From Lachnospiraceae bacterium (GTDB lineage: Bacteria > Bacillota > Clostridia > Lachnospirales > Lachnospiraceae), in the NCBI GenBank assembly GCA_024684085.1, contig JAIKXM010000027.1, positions 39,298 to 103,297 of the forward strand: a DNA stretch of 64,000 nucleotides. Reading direction: 5' to 3'. A program made the position numbers and the translations under genes. Every line of letters begins with the position of its first letter. The first letter of the stretch is position 1. The notes under the pieces were generated by a model. That model saw only the letters and a program-made list of their open reading frames with translations. It made no database searches and had not been told where the DNA came from. Below, in pieces: positions 17,609 through 26,850 of the stretch.

Positions 17609-18076
17609 ATGCTTCTATCGGCTGCTGACAGAGCTGCGGGTGGCAGTTCCTTTATTGAATTTATTACTGTTCTTCTGATTTTTGCCATCGTGCTGGCTAT
17701 AGCATACGGTGTTACCAGGTGGATTGGCAATTTTCAGAAGAGTCAGAATACAGGTAAGAATATTGAGGTGATCGAATCTGTTCGCTTGTCTCCTTCCATC
17801 GTCGGGGAGATTGTGAAAGTGGGTAACAGGTATATTTGTGTAGCCCTTTCCAAGGATAATGCCACATTTTTGTGTGAGTTGGAAGAAAGCGATATTGTAA
17901 GGTCTGCAGATTCTCCTGTATCCATCGATTTTGGAAGTGTTCTTAAGAAGATGAGCGACGCTATATCGGGTAAAAATAGCCCGGACAACGGTCTTTCAGG
18001 TGCGAAAGAATCCGATAATGGTCTATCGGTCGGGGAAGGCACGGATGATAGAGCGGATAGCGGGAGCAAGTCGTAA
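17609..18076 (+). CDS. fliO: Flagellar biosynthesis protein FliO
   Basis: Small membrane protein that helps assemble the FliP export-gate ring. The 155-residue product has one membrane helix (about 15-36) and a cytoplasmic domain with the FliO pattern IEVIESVRLSPSIVGEIVKV and YICVALSKDNATFLCEL. A hydrophilic tail follows. It starts 3 bases after cheY. The call rests on the helix, the short conserved domain and the position before fliP. Confidence 0.85.
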   Translation: MLLSAADRAAGGSSFIEFITVLLIFAIVLAIAYGVTRWIGNFQKSQNTGKNIEVIESVRLSPSIVGEIVKVGNRYICVALSKDNATFLCELEESDIVRSADSPVSIDFGSVLKKMSDAISGKNSPDNGLSGAKESDNGLSVGEGTDDRADSGSKS

Positions 18077-18111
18077 AGAGTACCGGGGTCGATGAATAGG
18101 TTAAGAGACAT

Positions 18112-18978
18112 ATGCATAATAGAATACTGAGTACAATATGCCTGCTGTTATTGGTGGGCATATTGTGTATTGTACAGAACACTGCCGTTTATGCCGCAGA
18201 AAGGGAGACTACGGGCATAGAGCGTGAGCTTACCGGAACGACTGATGAGAGAACCAATATCAGGGAACCGGGAGCTTCCGATTCGGCAGATGAATTGAAA
18301 GAATTGAATATCGACAATACGGTTACCATCACTTATGATGACGGCAACGGTAATATCAACGGAGCGCTGAGGATACTGATCACGCTGACGTTGATCGCTA
18401 TAGCACCGATGCTGATCATAATGCTGACCAGTTTTACGAGGATAATAATCGTCCTGCACTTTACGAGGAATGCTCTTAATACGCAGACGGCTCCTCCCAA
18501 TCAGGTCATAATCGGTCTGGCGCTCTTCCTTACGTTTTTTATCATGGGACCTACCATCAATCAGATAAGAGAAGAGGCTATCGAACCGTTTGACAGGGGG
18601 GAACTGACTCAGCAGGAGGCTTTTGATACGGCTATGAAGCCTATAAGGGAGTTCATGTACGGGCAGACGCAGACTAAGGATGCTCAGATGTTCATGGAGA
18701 TATCCGGAGCCGAATGGACGGGAGATCTGGCCGATATCCCTAACGCCGTATTGATTCCCAGTTTTGTCGTGAGCGAGCTCAGAACGGCTTTTATTATCGG
18801 ATTTCTGATCTACATACCCTTTATAGTCATAGACATGGTAGTGGCTTCGGCTCTTATGAGTATGGGTATGATGATGTTGCCGCCTACGACTATTTCCATG
18901 CCTTTTAAGATACTGTTGTTCGTGCTTGCGGACGGCTGGAATCTGATAATAGGCAATGTGGTAAGGACTTTCTATTAG
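18112..18978 (+). CDS. fliP: Flagellar export gate protein FliP
   Basis: Core subunit of the type III export gate. The 288-residue product has a signal peptide (about 1-29, ending AVYAAE), an extracytoplasmic stretch and the FliP core. That core includes ILITLTLIAIAPMLIIMLTS, the TAPPNQVIIGLALFLTFFIM segment and the MGMMMLPPTTISMPFKILLF motif. ATG 18112; the ribosome site is weak. A 113-bp gap with a possible weak hairpin separates it from fliQ. Confidence 0.96.
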   Translation: MHNRILSTICLLLLVGILCIVQNTAVYAAERETTGIERELTGTTDERTNIREPGASDSADELKELNIDNTVTITYDDGNGNINGALRILITLTLIAIAPMLIIMLTSFTRIIIVLHFTRNALNTQTAPPNQVIIGLALFLTFFIMGPTINQIREEAIEPFDRGELTQQEAFDTAMKPIREFMYGQTQTKDAQMFMEISGAEWTGDLADIPNAVLIPSFVVSELRTAFIIGFLIYIPFIVIDMVVASALMSMGMMMLPPTTISMPFKILLFVLADGWNLIIGNVVRTFY

Positions 18979-19091
18979 CGGGGCAGTGACAGGCACGTAT
19001 GGGGCTGTGAAGGGCTTAATAAGGCCCGCTAAAGCCTTTTTGGATGCGGTCGTGGACGCTAGGTGTAAAAAGCGGATAAGAGGTTAAGAAG

Positions 19092-19361
19092 ATGACGATC
19101 AATGATGTTACGGCGATAATGAGCAGAGGACTGTATGTTGTGGTTATAACAGCCGCACCTATACTTCTCGTATCCCTTGTAGTGGGTCTTATCGTAAGTA
19201 TCTTTCAGACCGTAACCTCTATTCAGGAGCAGACGCTTACCTTCGTTCCCAAGATACTTGCTATTTTCCTTGCATTGATAATCCTGGGACATTGGATGTT
19301 GGATAATATGGTGGAATATATGGTCCAGCTATGGAATGACTTCTCGGTTTATATTAAGTAG
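19092..19361 (+). CDS. fliQ: Flagellar export gate protein FliQ
   Basis: An 89-residue protein with two membrane helices (about 15-40 and 52-75) and the conserved loop SIFQTVTSIQEQTLTFVPK. This is the signature of FliQ, a peripheral subunit of the FliP5-FliQ4-FliR1 gate. ATG 19092 follows AAGAGG. Order fliP-fliQ-fliR is universal. Confidence 0.96.
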   Translation: MTINDVTAIMSRGLYVVVITAAPILLVSLVVGLIVSIFQTVTSIQEQTLTFVPKILAIFLALIILGHWMLDNMVEYMVQLWNDFSVYIK

Positions 19362-19449
19362 TACAGCCTGCATCAGACAGACAAACTGAGTCATTTATTC
19401 AAATTCAGACCGGTCTGTTTCGGATCATATAGATTATCAGGGGAGAGAT

Positions 19450-20232
19450 ATGATCGATTATTCCTTCACTTACGGGGATCTCGAGTTCTTCTTATGTATT
19501 CTCGTTCGTGTATTGTCATTTATATATGTGGCGCCTGTCTTCAGTCAGCGCGGGATACCAAATCAAGTAAAAATTGGCTTGGGTATTTTTATGTCCGCAC
19601 TTCTGTATGGTGTGATACCGGTCAAGCCTCAGCTTGAATACTATTCGGTTTGGGGATATGCCGTTATCATAGCAAGAGAGACGCTGACCGGACTTTTGAT
19701 CGGTTATTCGGCTTCTATCTGTAATAATATCGTTGACTTTGCCGGTCGAATAATGGATATGGAGTCAGGTCTTTCAATGGCCAATCTTATGGACCCTACG
19801 ACAGGACAGATGTCGAGTATGTCAGGTATCCTGTACCAGTATGCGTTCATGCTGATGCTTCTGCTGTCGGGAATGCACAGGTACATATTGAGGGCTTTGG
19901 CGGATACTTTTACATTGATCCCCGTGGGCGGGGCGATATTTGACTGGGATAGACTACTTCAGTCAATAATAACTTTTATGGGAGATTATGTCTCCATAGG
20001 GTTCAGGATATGTCTTCCCATGTTCGCAGTGATGATCTTAATGAATGCGGTTCTCGGTATTATGGCCAAGGTATCTCCGCAGCTTAATATGTTCGCGGTT
20101 GGTATGCAGATTAAGGTACTGGTTGGATTATGCGTGTTATTCTTAACGGCCGGGATGCTTCCGGATGTATCCAATTTCATATTTACGGAGATGAAGACAA
20201 TGATGAATGTCTTCGTGGGAGATATGATGTAA
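19450..20232 (+). CDS. fliR: Flagellar export gate protein FliR
   Basis: A 260-residue protein with six predicted membrane helices that completes the export gate. Conserved features include RVLSFIYVAPVFSQRGIPN near the start, GRIMDMESGLSMANLMDP in the middle and ALLGIMAKVSPQLNMF-like text (VLGIMAKVSPQLNMFAVGMQ) near residue 205. ATG 19450 follows GGGGAGA. Its stop codon (20230-20232) lies inside or at the edge of the flhB reading frame, and the two proteins are fused in some clostridia. Confidence 0.95.
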   Translation: MIDYSFTYGDLEFFLCILVRVLSFIYVAPVFSQRGIPNQVKIGLGIFMSALLYGVIPVKPQLEYYSVWGYAVIIARETLTGLLIGYSASICNNIVDFAGRIMDMESGLSMANLMDPTTGQMSSMSGILYQYAFMLMLLLSGMHRYILRALADTFTLIPVGGAIFDWDRLLQSIITFMGDYVSIGFRICLPMFAVMILMNAVLGIMAKVSPQLNMFAVGMQIKVLVGLCVLFLTAGMLPDVSNFIFTEMKTMMNVFVGDMM

Positions 20233-21338
20233 TACCCATTGATCTTCAGTTCTTTGCCGAGAATGCCGACGGTGAAGAGAAGACTGAGCCTGCTACGGCC
20301 AAGAAACTGGAAGATGCCAGAAAAGAAGGTCAGGTAGCCAAGTCCAAGGAGATAGCCAATTGTCTGGGGCTGCTTACGGCCTTTCTTGTCCTTAAGTTCT
20401 GGACGGGTCAGATGGGAACCCGTTTTATCGGCAATTTTGAGTTCGTATATAACCGGATCCCGGAGATAGCGTCACTTGTTGGTGGAACCTCTCCTACGGC
20501 CGGATTGAATAATATGATACGTCAGAGCATGCTGACGATCGTGATAATACTTGCGCCTATCATGCTGATCGGCTTCATGGTGGCTTTCGTCAGTGATCTT
20601 GTACAGGTCAAATGGCAGCCCACGGCGAAGCCTTTACAGCCGAAGTTCTCCAAGATCAATCCCATCAACGGATTCAAGAGAATATTCTCCGTTAATTCGC
20701 TGGTGGAACTGGTCAAATCACTTGCCAAGATCCTGTTGGTAGTCTATGTGGTCTACTCCTACATCAAGGATAAGACAGGGATCCTGTATATTCTCTATTC
20801 GGTATCGCTTACCGAGGGAGTGGCACTTGTCGGCAAGACCGTGACTGATCTGGGGATAAGGGTAAGTGCCATATATGTGATAATAGCTTTACTTGATTTT
20901 GCTTATCAGAAGTACAAGTTCAATAAGGACATGAAGATGACTAAGCAGGAGATCAAGGAAGAATATAAGAATATCGAAGGTAATCCCGAGATCAAGAGCA
21001 GGATCAGACAGCGTATGAGGGAAGTGAGTATGCGTCGAATGATGCAGTCGGTTCCTAAGGCCGACGTAGTCATCACGAACCCTACTCATTATGCGATCGC
21101 CGTTCAGTATGATACGGATATCGCTCCTGCGCCTGTAGTACTTGCCAAGGGAGCCGATTATCTTGCACAGCGTATCAAGGATATCGCAAAAGATAACGAG
21201 ATTGAGATCGTCGAGAACAAGCCTCTCGCCCGTATGCTCTATGCCAATGTTGAAGTCGGAGAGCAGGTTCCGCCCGAACTGTATCAGGCCGTCGCGGAAG
21301 TTCTGGCATTTGTATATCATGAGCAAGGGAAAATCTGA
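20232..21338 (+). CDS. flhB: Flagellar export switch protein FlhB
   Basis: Membrane protein that controls substrate specificity of export by self-cleavage. It has the N-terminal DLQFFAENADGEEKTEPAT region and four membrane helices. The cytoplasmic domain carries the autocleavage site NPTH (VVITNPTHYAIAV) about 280 residues in. The start is uncertain. The homologous N-terminus begins around 20232-20238, where only ATA (20232, overlapping the fliR stop as TAATA) or ATT (20238) is available, with GGGAGA upstream. The nearest in-frame ATG (20130) would add 34 unrelated residues inside fliR. Confidence 0.9.
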   Translation: MPIDLQFFAENADGEEKTEPATAKKLEDARKEGQVAKSKEIANCLGLLTAFLVLKFWTGQMGTRFIGNFEFVYNRIPEIASLVGGTSPTAGLNNMIRQSMLTIVIILAPIMLIGFMVAFVSDLVQVKWQPTAKPLQPKFSKINPINGFKRIFSVNSLVELVKSLAKILLVVYVVYSYIKDKTGILYILYSVSLTEGVALVGKTVTDLGIRVSAIYVIIALLDFAYQKYKFNKDMKMTKQEIKEEYKNIEGNPEIKSRIRQRMREVSMRRMMQSVPKADVVITNPTHYAIAVQYDTDIAPAPVVLAKGADYLAQRIKDIAKDNEIEIVENKPLARMLYANVEVGEQVPPELYQAVAEVLAFVYHEQGKI

Positions 21339-21360
21339 GGATATGTTTCCGGGTGGCTGC

Positions 21361-21510
21361 AGGTCAATATTTTCACAAGAAACGCCTAGTGAAACGTCGG
21401 CACTTAGTGAGGCTGTGCCGAACTTAGTGTCCGTTACGCTCACATCGGAGCGAGAGCGCCGTTTCGGTGAATATATTGACCGGAAGCGTAAAGAAACAGG
21501 TGAACAGTAA
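21361..21510 (+). repeat. Repeat family B, copy 1 (MITE-like)
   Basis: Core 21361-21482 begins GGTCAATATTTTCAC and ends GTGAATATATTGACC, an imperfect terminal inverted repeat. The same core occurs in opposite orientation at 26557 and 59921. The right flank GTGAACAGTAA (21500-21510) also recurs at the other two copies. The interior holds GAGCG/CGCTC pairings. It fills the flhB-flhA gap. Confidence 0.8.
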
Positions 21511-21569
21511 TAGCCTGTGACGGGTCTTGGTCGACGGGGATAAGAATGAGGAAAGGAGGATATACGTGA

Positions 21570-23603
21570 ATGAGAAAAGCTGATGTTGGCGTGGCATTAT
21601 ATGTGCTGGCGGCTTTTATTATGTTCATCATCAGTATACCTTCATGGTTATTGGATATCCTTCTTGCGATCAATATATCACTTGCTTTTACGATCCTTTT
21701 TACCTGTATGTTCTCAAAAGAAGTTCTGGATATGTCTTACTTTCCTACAGTACTTCTGTTTACCACTATTTTCCGAATAGGTCTTAATGTATCTTCAACG
21801 AAGCTGATCTTAACTACCGGTGATCCCGGTAACGTCGTTGAGACCTTCGGAGAGTACGTTGGCGGCGGTGACCTTATCATCGGTGCCATCGTCTTCATCA
21901 TCCTGATACTGATCCAGTTCATGGTCATCAATAAAGGTTCCGAACGTGTGGCTGAAGTAACCGCAAGATTCACGCTTGATGCCATGCCCGGTAAGCAGAT
22001 GGCTATCGATGCCGATCTTAATACCGGCGCGATAACCGATAAGGAGGCCAAGGCCAGAAGAGATAAGATCCAGGAAGAAGCGAGCTTCTTCGGTTCCATG
22101 GACGGTGCGGTTAAGTATGTAAAGGGAGATGCGACAGCCGGTCTTATAATAACGGCCGTTAACATCATCGGCGGTATCGCCATGGGTATGCTCAGGCAGA
22201 ACATGGATATCAATACAGCACTTTCCCGTTATACCATTTTGACCATAGGTGACGGTCTGGTATCCCAGATACCTTCACTTCTTATATCACTCTCAACAGG
22301 TATCCTTGTTACCAAGGGCTCTAAGGATGCGGACTTTGGTTCGGTCCTTATCAGGCAGCTCTTCGGTATCCCCAAGGTGTTATATCTCGTTGGAGCTATC
22401 ATCAGTTTCTTGGGTGTTGTAACACCTCTGAATCCGGTAATTTTTATAACACTCGGAGTAATATTCATCGTTGTCGGACGAATGATGGCAGGCACTATTG
22501 AGACTGCAGGGATCGAGAGTCAGGTGGCGGAAGAAGAAGTGGCTGCGGAGGAGATCAGACAGCCCGAGAACGTCAATACGCTCTTACAGGTCGACCCCAT
22601 CGAGCTTGAGTTCGGTTACGGTATCATCCCGCTTGCCGATGTTAATCAGGGCGGTGACCTCCTTGACCGAGTCGTAATGATCAGACGACAGGTCGCTCTT
22701 GAGCTGGGTACGGTCGTTCCTATAATCCGACTTCGAGATAATATACAGCTGAATCCTAATCAATATATAATCAAGATAAAGGGTATACAGGTCAGCGAAG
22801 GCGAGATCCTGTTCGACCATTATATGGCCATGAATCCGGGCTATGTCGAAGAAGAGATCACCGGTATCCCAACATTCGAACCGTCCTTTCATCTGCCGGC
22901 TATCTGGATCACGGAGAGCCAGCGGGAAAGAGCGGAGAGTATGGGATATACGGTTGTCGATCCTCCGTCTATCATCGCTACTCACCTGACACAGGTGATA
23001 AGAGAGCATATTGCGGAACTTTTGAGCAGACAGGATACTCAGAACCTTATCAACAACCTGAAGGAGCCCAATCCAACGCTTGTCGAAGAGCTTGTGCCTA
23101 AGCTGCTCGGTGTCGGCGAGATCCAGAAAGTATTGCAGAATCTGCTTAAAGAAGGCATTTCGATCAGAGACCTTCTTACCATTTTTGAGACGCTTGCGGA
23201 CTATGCTCCTACGACGAGAGATCCTGATATCCTTACGGAATATGTAAGACAGTCTTTAAAAAGAGCGATATCCAGCAAGTTCTTTATGCCCAATGAGACT
23301 ACCAGCGTGGTGACTCTTGATCCCAAGGTGGAGCAGAAGCTTATGGGCAGTGTGAAACAGACAGAGACGGGCGCTTTTCTCAATCTTGATCCGGATACGA
23401 CCAGAGCGATCATGAAATCCGTTGAGACGGAGACCAAGAAGCTTGAAGATATGGGCAAACCGGCCATAATCATCACTTCTCCGATCGTGAGAATATATTT
23501 CAAGAGACTCACCGAAGACTACTTCAGAGACCTGATAGTGGTATCTTATAATGAAGTTGAGTCCAATGTTGAATTACAGTCAGTTGGGATGGTAACAGCA
23601 TGA
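21570..23603 (+). CDS. flhA: Flagellar export gate protein FlhA
   Basis: Forms the nonameric ring of the export gate and receives chaperone-substrate complexes. The 677-residue product has eight membrane helices in the first half, with the FHIPEP-type cytoplasmic loop (RFTLDAMPGKQMAIDADLN, about 130-150). The large cytoplasmic domain runs from about 330 to the end. The ATG at 21570 follows AAAGGAGGA. The stop overlaps the flhF start (ATGA). Confidence 0.97.
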   Translation: MRKADVGVALYVLAAFIMFIISIPSWLLDILLAINISLAFTILFTCMFSKEVLDMSYFPTVLLFTTIFRIGLNVSSTKLILTTGDPGNVVETFGEYVGGGDLIIGAIVFIILILIQFMVINKGSERVAEVTARFTLDAMPGKQMAIDADLNTGAITDKEAKARRDKIQEEASFFGSMDGAVKYVKGDATAGLIITAVNIIGGIAMGMLRQNMDINTALSRYTILTIGDGLVSQIPSLLISLSTGILVTKGSKDADFGSVLIRQLFGIPKVLYLVGAIISFLGVVTPLNPVIFITLGVIFIVVGRMMAGTIETAGIESQVAEEEVAAEEIRQPENVNTLLQVDPIELEFGYGIIPLADVNQGGDLLDRVVMIRRQVALELGTVVPIIRLRDNIQLNPNQYIIKIKGIQVSEGEILFDHYMAMNPGYVEEEITGIPTFEPSFHLPAIWITESQRERAESMGYTVVDPPSIIATHLTQVIREHIAELLSRQDTQNLINNLKEPNPTLVEELVPKLLGVGEIQKVLQNLLKEGISIRDLLTIFETLADYAPTTRDPDILTEYVRQSLKRAISSKFFMPNETTSVVTLDPKVEQKLMGSVKQTETGAFLNLDPDTTRAIMKSVETETKKLEDMGKPAIIITSPIVRIYFKRLTEDYFRDLIVVSYNEVESNVELQSVGMVTA

Positions 23604-24841
23604 TAATCAAGAAATTTCAGGCGAAAACAGAATCAGAGGCAACGGAGACAGCCCGTAGGGAGTTAGGGGATGCCGTTGTCATAATGAATGTCCGCAATGT
23701 CAAGCGCAAAGGGCTTATGCGGTTCTTCTCGTCGCCTCTCGTAGAGGTGACGGTAGCTCTTGAGGAAGAACCCGAGCGCCCGAAGCCTCCGACAATGACG
23801 GCTCTTGAACAGCTTGCTGCCCGTCAGAAACAGATCAATGAGGAGCGGGAACACAAGGAAGAGATAATGGTGGACAATAAGCCGATACCGGCATCTTCAC
23901 CGGATATCCTCCATGAGCCCGAACCGCATGAGGTCATCGAAGAGAAGCTTAATTCGCTTGAGAACCTCCTTAAGAATAAGTTTGAGACTCACACATCCGC
24001 CGAATCGGAGGATGAAGAGGAGAGCAAGGCTGAGAATCTTGACGAACAGATGAAGTTCACCAAGCTTCTCTATAACGTGATGATAGAGAATGAAGTCAAT
24101 GAGAAATATGCCAATGCCATAATCGAAGAGACCGAGAAGACGAGCAAGCTCAATATGCCCTTTGATTATATGCTGACAAATATCTACCAGAAGATGATCC
24201 TTAAGTTCGGTAACCCGAGTACGGTAACTCCGGCTTCAAAGGGACCGAAGGTGGTATATTTTGTAGGACCTACAGGAGTTGGTAAGACCACAACCATCGC
24301 TAAGATAGCTTCCAAGCTCTGTGTGGAAGATAAGAAAAAAGTGGCGCTTCTTACTGCTGATACATACAGGATAGCTGCTGCCGAACAGTTAAGGACCTAT
24401 GCCAATATTCTGGAGATACCTTTCAGGATAATCTATACGCCTACGGAAGTTGAGCAGGCGTATGAGGCTTTTTCGGATTATGATTACATCCTTGTAGATA
24501 CGGCCGGACATTCTCATCACAATGAAGAACAGCGCAATAATACCAACAGTATGATCCATGCTATCGATGATCTTGCGGAATGTGAAGTATATCTTGTGCT
24601 CAGCGCCACGACCAAGTACAGGGATCTTACCAATATAGCGGATGCTTACAAGGAAATGGGCGATTACAAGATCATCTTTACCAAGCTTGATGAGACGACT
24701 GCGCTTGGTAATCTGCTTAACTTACGTCTGTATACCGGCGCTGATATGTCTTATGTGACTTACGGGCAGAACGTACCTGACGATATAGACAGGTTCAATC
24801 CTCAGACCACGGTTAAGTCCATAATGGGTGGTAAGGCCTAA
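23600..24841 (+). CDS. flhF: Flagellar biosynthesis GTPase FlhF
   Basis: SRP-type GTPase that sets the place and number of flagella. The 413-residue product has a basic N-terminal region (MIIKKFQAKTESEATETARR), a variable acidic linker and an NG domain. The P-loop GPTGVGKTTT lies at about 223-232, followed by LLTADTYRIAAAEQL, LVDTAGHSHH and the TKLDETTALG motif. Here DTAGHSHH replaces the usual DTAGRS, which is typical of FlhF. It overlaps flhA by 4 bases. Confidence 0.96.
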   Translation: MIIKKFQAKTESEATETARRELGDAVVIMNVRNVKRKGLMRFFSSPLVEVTVALEEEPERPKPPTMTALEQLAARQKQINEEREHKEEIMVDNKPIPASSPDILHEPEPHEVIEEKLNSLENLLKNKFETHTSAESEDEEESKAENLDEQMKFTKLLYNVMIENEVNEKYANAIIEETEKTSKLNMPFDYMLTNIYQKMILKFGNPSTVTPASKGPKVVYFVGPTGVGKTTTIAKIASKLCVEDKKKVALLTADTYRIAAAEQLRTYANILEIPFRIIYTPTEVEQAYEAFSDYDYILVDTAGHSHHNEEQRNNTNSMIHAIDDLAECEVYLVLSATTKYRDLTNIADAYKEMGDYKIIFTKLDETTALGNLLNLRLYTGADMSYVTYGQNVPDDIDRFNPQTTVKSIMGGKA

Positions 24842-24876
24842 ACGGTAACATTCTTAGAATAAGGTGGAAGATATTA

Positions 24877-25761
24877 ATGGATCAGGCAGAACAACTGCGT
24901 AATATCATAAAAGCGAATAATACACAGAAGCGTCCTCTTGCCCGCGTCATCACCGTTACGAGCGGTAAGGGAGGCGTAGGTAAGTCCAATACGGCCATTA
25001 ATCTGGCCATACAGCTTAAGAAGATGGGACAGAGGGTCATCATCCTCGACGCTGACTTCGGGCTTGCCAATATAGAGATCATGTTCGGAACGGTTCCCAA
25101 GCACAATCTGTGCGATCTGATATATCAGGGTAAGAATATCAAGGAGATCATCACATGGGGACCCGGAGAGGTCGGATTCATATCGGGTGGTTCCGGTATA
25201 GCGGGTCTGTCCAATCTAAGCCGTGATTACCTCATATATATCATTCAGAATCTGGCTGAACTTGACGCGATCGCTGATGTAATTATAATAGATACGGGGG
25301 CAGGAATATCCGATGCGGTATTGGAGTTCCTCGTTGCCAGCGGAGAGATCCTTCTTGTGACCACTCCGGAACCTACATCCATAACAGATTCATATTCTCT
25401 GCTTAAGGCATTGAACAGGCATCCGAGATTCTCCAAGGACGAATCGGTGATCAAGGTATTGGCCAACCGAGTCAACAGACCGGAAGACGGCGTTTCACTG
25501 TTCAATAAGCTCAATGCAGTGGTGCAGAGATACCTTAAGATACCTATCACTTATCTTGGCGAGGTGCCACAGGATGACAAGCTCCTGGCTGCGGTCATGC
25601 AGCAGACACCCGTGTCGCTCTATGCGCCGACTGCAAAGTCTGCCAAGTCATATGAAGTGATAGCGGGAAAGCTCATGAACAAAGAGCTCAACATGAATGT
25701 AAAAAAGCGCGGAATGGCCGCATTTTTCTCACATATCGTGACGGGAAAGAAAACTAATTAG
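24877..25761 (+). CDS. flhG: Flagellar number regulator FlhG (MinD-like ATPase)
   Basis: MinD/ParA-type ATPase that works with FlhF to limit flagellar number and, in Firmicutes, helps C-ring assembly with FliM/FliY. The 294-residue product has the deviant Walker A SGKGGVGKSN at about 29-38, followed by LDADFGLANIEIMFG and IIIDTGAGIS. The conserved N-terminal DQAEQLRN resembles the DQA box that stimulates FlhF. ATG 24877; the ribosome site AAGGTGG is upstream. Confidence 0.95.
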   Translation: MDQAEQLRNIIKANNTQKRPLARVITVTSGKGGVGKSNTAINLAIQLKKMGQRVIILDADFGLANIEIMFGTVPKHNLCDLIYQGKNIKEIITWGPGEVGFISGGSGIAGLSNLSRDYLIYIIQNLAELDAIADVIIIDTGAGISDAVLEFLVASGEILLVTTPEPTSITDSYSLLKALNRHPRFSKDESVIKVLANRVNRPEDGVSLFNKLNAVVQRYLKIPITYLGEVPQDDKLLAAVMQQTPVSLYAPTAKSAKSYEVIAGKLMNKELNMNVKKRGMAAFFSHIVTGKKTN

Positions 25762-25778
25762 TATTTAGGGGAGAAAAG

Positions 25779-26504
25779 ATGATAGAGAAGTATATAGAAC
25801 CGGGGCAGAGGCTCGAACTGAAAGCTTTGAAGAGGGTTAAGCTTAACAACGATGCGACACCGGAGAAGACATATAACAGTAAAATATATGACATTTTGTC
25901 TGAAGACAGGGTTGAGATACTGATGCCCATTGAGCAGACAAAACTGATACTCCTTCCCGTTGACGCCGAATATGAGCTTTATTTCTACACGGATCAGGGA
26001 TTGTATGAATGTGTCTGCCGAATCGTGGACAGATATAAGAGTAACAATGTATATATCCTGTTGGTCGAGCTTGAGACCAACTTACGTAAGTATCAGAGAA
26101 GAGAGTATTACCGATACAGTTGTGCTCTCGATATGAATACAAGGGCACTTCTCGAAGAAGAGGTTGCAGCTGTTGAGAATAATCAGAATTATATAGTTCC
26201 CGGGCTTCCGCTGCAGAACAGCGTTATCGTGGACTTAAGCGGCGGCGGATTGAGATTCGTATCAACTTACAAGTATGATAAGGGCAGTACTATAATCTGC
26301 AAATACAAGCTCATGGTCAAGGGCAAGGAGAAGATATACCAGATTCCGGCCAGAATACTGGATGTCAGGGAAGTGGATGCCAAGAGGGGGACATATGAAC
26401 ACCGAGTTCAGTACCTAAATCTCGACAATGACATCCGGGAAGAGATAATCCAGTTTATCTTCGATGAAGAACGTAAGAACAGACATAAGGAAAGAGGCTT
26501 CTAA
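25779..26504 (+). CDS. PilZ-domain flagellar brake protein (YcgR/YpfA-like)
   Basis: A 241-residue cytoplasmic protein with a YcgR-type N-terminal domain (about 1-95) and a C-terminal PilZ domain. The cyclic-di-GMP binding motifs are intact: RREYYR at about 107-112 and DLSGGGLRF at about 151. In Bacillus the homologue YpfA/DgrA slows motility when cyclic-di-GMP is high, probably by contacting the stator; that role is inferred here. ATG 25779 follows AGGGGAG. The stop codon lies in the loop of the terminator hairpin. Confidence 0.93.
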   Translation: MIEKYIEPGQRLELKALKRVKLNNDATPEKTYNSKIYDILSEDRVEILMPIEQTKLILLPVDAEYELYFYTDQGLYECVCRIVDRYKSNNVYILLVELETNLRKYQRREYYRYSCALDMNTRALLEEEVAAVENNQNYIVPGLPLQNSVIVDLSGGGLRFVSTYKYDKGSTIICKYKLMVKGKEKIYQIPARILDVREVDAKRGTYEHRVQYLNLDNDIREEIIQFIFDEERKNRHKERGF

Positions 26505-26523
26505 ATCAGAGGCTTCTTTTTTA
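26493..26523 (+). terminator. Terminator at the end of the PilZ gene
   Basis: The decamer AGAGGCTTCT occurs twice (26493-26502 and 26508-26517). Because of two G-U pairs, the RNA copies can pair with each other around the loop AAATC, and six U follow. The first arm encodes the last PilZ residues and the loop contains the stop. Confidence 0.7.
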
Positions 26524-26527
26524 TTCG

Positions 26528-26711
26528 TTGCTATTTACAGGTATCTTTGCGCGACAGGTCAATATATTCACCGAAACGGCGCTCTCGCTCCAATGTGAGC
26601 GTAGCGGACACTAAACTCGCATAAATGCTCGTTAAGTGCCGACGTTTGACTAGGCGTTTCTTGTGAAAATATTGACCTGACGCTATCCCAAAAACTCGTG
26701 GTGAACAGTAA
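26528..26711 (-). repeat. Repeat family B, copy 2 (MITE-like)
   Basis: Core 26557-26677 runs from GGTCAATATATTCACCG to GAAAATATTGACC, opposite in orientation to copy 1. Outer arms are recognisable: TTGCTATTTAC at 26528 pairs imperfectly with GTGAACAGTAA at 26701-26711. It lies between the PilZ terminator and the cheA promoter. Confidence 0.8.
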
Positions 26712-26811
26712 TGAATATATATATTCTCTGTTTAATGGATGGAAATGTGTCAGAATGTCTAACAATTTTTTGAAAAATGAAAAATTTTCGTGAAAATTAA
26801 CGGCAAAATAG

Positions 26812-26850
26812 TGACTTTGCACTCATGTGAAGGTATAATAGTGGTATAAT
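26812..26850 (+). promoter_or_regulatory. Candidate promoter for the cheA group
   Basis: GTGACT (26812-26817) lies 16 bp before TATAAT (26834-26839), and a second TATAAT is at 26845-26850. It follows the PilZ terminator and repeat B. The transcript would have an untranslated leader of about 190 bases before cheA. That leader contains a CCGTT/AACGG hairpin near 26889-26919 but no riboswitch class that I recognise. Confidence 0.5.

Noticed and set aside
19010..19050. Terminator-like hairpin between fliP and fliQ (AAGGGCTT with AAAGCCTT, then TTTTT)
   Set aside because: The stem is short and contains a bulge; the genes are always co-transcribed, so I did not call it.
20130..20232. Slippery heptamer for a -1 shift from fliR into flhB
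   Set aside because: I found no X-XXY-YYZ heptamer in the correct phase, so frameshifting is kept only as an alternative explanation.
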